A program made the position numbers and the translations under genes. A DNA stretch of 6,259 nt from Spirochaetales bacterium (GTDB lineage Bacteria > Spirochaetota > Spirochaetia > ARS1246), in contig NZCE01000028.1 of the NCBI GenBank assembly GCA_002688185.1, forward strand, positions 1 through 6,259, given 5' to 3'. Below the pieces are notes generated by a model, which ran no database searches, was not told the DNA's origin, and saw nothing but the letters and a program-made list of their open reading frames with translations. Every line of letters starts with the position of its first letter. Position 1 is the stretch's first letter. Below are positions 5,353-6,259 of the stretch, in pieces.

Positions 5353-5705
5353 TTATTACCCATATTGAGATTGAAGGCAAGGGGGGCATCACACGGGATC
5401 TGAAGTGCTCAACAGACCTGTACGACCGGATCCGGGAGGAGTTCCAGGGAAGATTGCTGTTTGAACACGCAGGGAGGCCCTACAGCAGGATAAGTACCAC
5501 CAACAGGATAAAACAGCTCGCCGAGCGCACCATCGGCAAAGCGGTGACCGCTCATATGATACGCCACTATAGAGGGACGGTATTGAGCGACAAATACGGA
5601 ATCTCAAAGGCCGCCAGCGAGCTCGGGCACAAGAATATCCGAAACACCAAGCAATATTACGACCATTCCGCGCTGGATGAGGATGAGTTTCTCGAAAGCC
5701 TGTAA
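5353..5705 (+). pseudogene. Tyrosine recombinase (phage integrase family), C-terminal fragment
   Basis: In-frame coding from the IS edge gives about 117 residues of the catalytic domain of a site-specific tyrosine recombinase. The fragment starts in the beta-hairpin that carries the active-site Lys (HIEIEGKGGITRDL, just after 5360). It continues through the HxxR box HMIRH (from 5553, Arg codon 5562-5564), the ELGHKNIRNTKQYYDHS stretch with the second His (LGH), and the Tyr nucleophile, most likely the second Tyr of QYYDH (codon 5658-5660). It ends naturally in an acidic tail, DEDEFLESL. The N-terminal core-binding domain and the first catalytic Arg are missing because the IS1595 element ends at 5352. 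The first in-frame ATG (5454) would give 83 residues, which cannot be a working enzyme. It probably represents the integrase of an integrative element or prophage that has been partly deleted. Confidence 0.85.
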
Positions 5706-5914
5706 TTCGTTTCGCGCTTCTCCTAACAAAGAAATAATCGCACTCTGCGTCTCCGTCATGATCTCAACGGCGGGCACATGGATTCCCGTGTAACAACCCG
5801 CACTCCCGGAAGTTAATTTTTTGAGAGGTTATATTAGAGCGGTTTGTCGGTGTGTCCTTTGCGGGATCATATCTGATATACTTGCGCATCCTTCATCACC
5901 GGTTTGCAACAAAG
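5706..5914. other. Intergenic region between integrase remnant and XRE gene
   Basis: These 209 bases hold no supported gene. The second half is AT-richer (TTAATTTTTTGAG at about 5813, then TATATT at 5830-5835), which could serve as a -10 element for the XRE gene, but no -35 at proper spacing is visible. Attachment sites often lie beside integrase genes, yet no repeat marking one can be recognised within the window. Confidence 0.3.
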
Positions 5915-6169
5915 ATGCTCGAGAAAGAAAAAAGGAAAGATCTAAATAGACTCATTGGCAATTGGTTCGCGGATCAGAGATCGCTATGTGGATTGACTCA
6001 AGCTGATGTGGCATCTATGTTGGGTCAATCGCAGTCATATATTTCAAAAATTGAAAATGGGGAGCAACGACTGGATCTCCTGGAATATGCCGATTTGTGC
6101 AATGCACTAGGTGTTGATCCCGTGGATTTAGTGAAAAACCTCGGTGCCTTAATTAATGAGAACAAGTGA
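5915..6169 (+). CDS. XRE-family helix-turn-helix transcriptional regulator (84 aa)
   Basis: This is a small DNA-binding protein of the Cro/C1 (XRE, HTH_3) type, likely a dimeric repressor. From the ATG at 5915, a charged N-terminal helix (about residues 5-23) precedes LTQADVASMLG (27-37, helix 2) and SQSYISKIENGEQRL (39-53, recognition helix and the conserved IE.G turn). A C-terminal helix pair LLEYADLCNALGVDP then DLVKNL follows. The domain fills almost the whole protein, with no sensor domain. The frame extends upstream to a GTG at 5852, but those 21 residues are not HTH-like, so the ATG is preferred; neither start has a clear ribosome binding site. It lies downstream of the integrase fragment on the same strand, typical of regulators in integrative elements or of the antitoxin/controller type, but no partner gene is visible. 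Base composition is AT-leaning. Confidence 0.88.
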   Translation: MLEKEKRKDLNRLIGNWFADQRSLCGLTQADVASMLGQSQSYISKIENGEQRLDLLEYADLCNALGVDPVDLVKNLGALINENK

Positions 6170-6259
6170 AGACTCCCCTGCAAAAAGCCCATCGCTGAAA
6201 AGGGTGAATTTCCCGCCGAGGACCAGCATGGTATGATTTGTAGCGGCTCAGCTGCAAGC
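6170..6259. other. Window end, no assignable gene
   Basis: Short open frames exist on both strands, including one on the - strand reading MLVLGGKFTLFSDGLFAGES, but nothing is recognised. A gene continuing past the window edge cannot be excluded. Confidence 0.25.

Noticed and set aside
5604..5759. A - strand frame of 51 residues starting MTETQSAIISLLGEARNELQ.
   Set aside because: Two thirds of it is antisense to the conserved integrase C-terminus, there is no clear ribosome binding site, and the rest is too short to judge. The N-terminal part looks somewhat protein-like, so it is not fully excluded.
5852..5914. Longer XRE protein from the GTG at 5852.
   Set aside because: The extra 21 residues are not typical of XRE proteins, no better ribosome binding site is present, and the ATG at 5915 gives a standard compact regulator.
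1..6259. CRISPR arrays, tRNA or rRNA genes.
   Set aside because: No regularly spaced repeats and no recognisable tRNA or rRNA sequence were seen on either strand.

Overview
The window looks like accessory DNA from a Gram-negative-type (diderm) bacterium, assembled from several pieces of different origin. The diderm inference rests on one predicted lipoprotein with a C-terminal segment resembling the SmpA/OmlA (BamE) fold. The remaining content is mobile or phage-like: a truncated ISNCY-like transposase, an intact-looking IS1595-family insertion sequence, a tyrosine-recombinase fragment, an XRE-type regulator and a compact operon of unrecognised small genes. No rRNA, tRNA, CRISPR array or housekeeping gene was seen, so I cannot name a taxon.

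Layout. (1) 1-1086, AT-leaning, + strand: an unassigned leader, then a 304-residue predicted lipoprotein. (2) 1125-3479, clearly more GC-rich, - strand: five tightly packed genes (72, 123, 71, 192 and 216 residues, in transcription order) with start/stop overlaps and good ribosome binding sites. They are followed by a strong rho-independent terminator and then a sixth small gene of 66 residues. The 192-residue protein loosely resembles phage scaffold proteins, which makes a prophage or phage-satellite origin possible, but none of the six can be given a firm function. (3) About 3499-4329, AT-leaning, + strand: an internal fragment of a DDE transposase lacking both ends. (4) 4330-5352: a complete IS1595-family element of 1023 bp with imperfect terminal inverted repeats, its transposase on the - strand. 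(5) 5353-5705, + strand: the C-terminal catalytic part of a tyrosine recombinase, cut off by the IS. (6) 5915-6169, + strand: a small XRE-family DNA-binding protein. The last 90 bases hold nothing I can assign.

How the pieces relate. The IS1595 element is bordered by two different broken genes, a transposase on the left and an integrase on the right, and has no exact target duplication. It therefore appears to mark the edge of a deletion or rearrangement rather than a simple insertion. The recombinase remnant and XRE regulator are typical of the end of an integrative element. The GC-rich operon could be cargo or structural genes of the same or another element. Its upstream edge lies almost exactly where the first transposase fragment begins, so its original promoter or earlier genes may be missing.

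The best candidate for something undescribed is the five-gene coupled operon with its terminator and downstream sixth gene.
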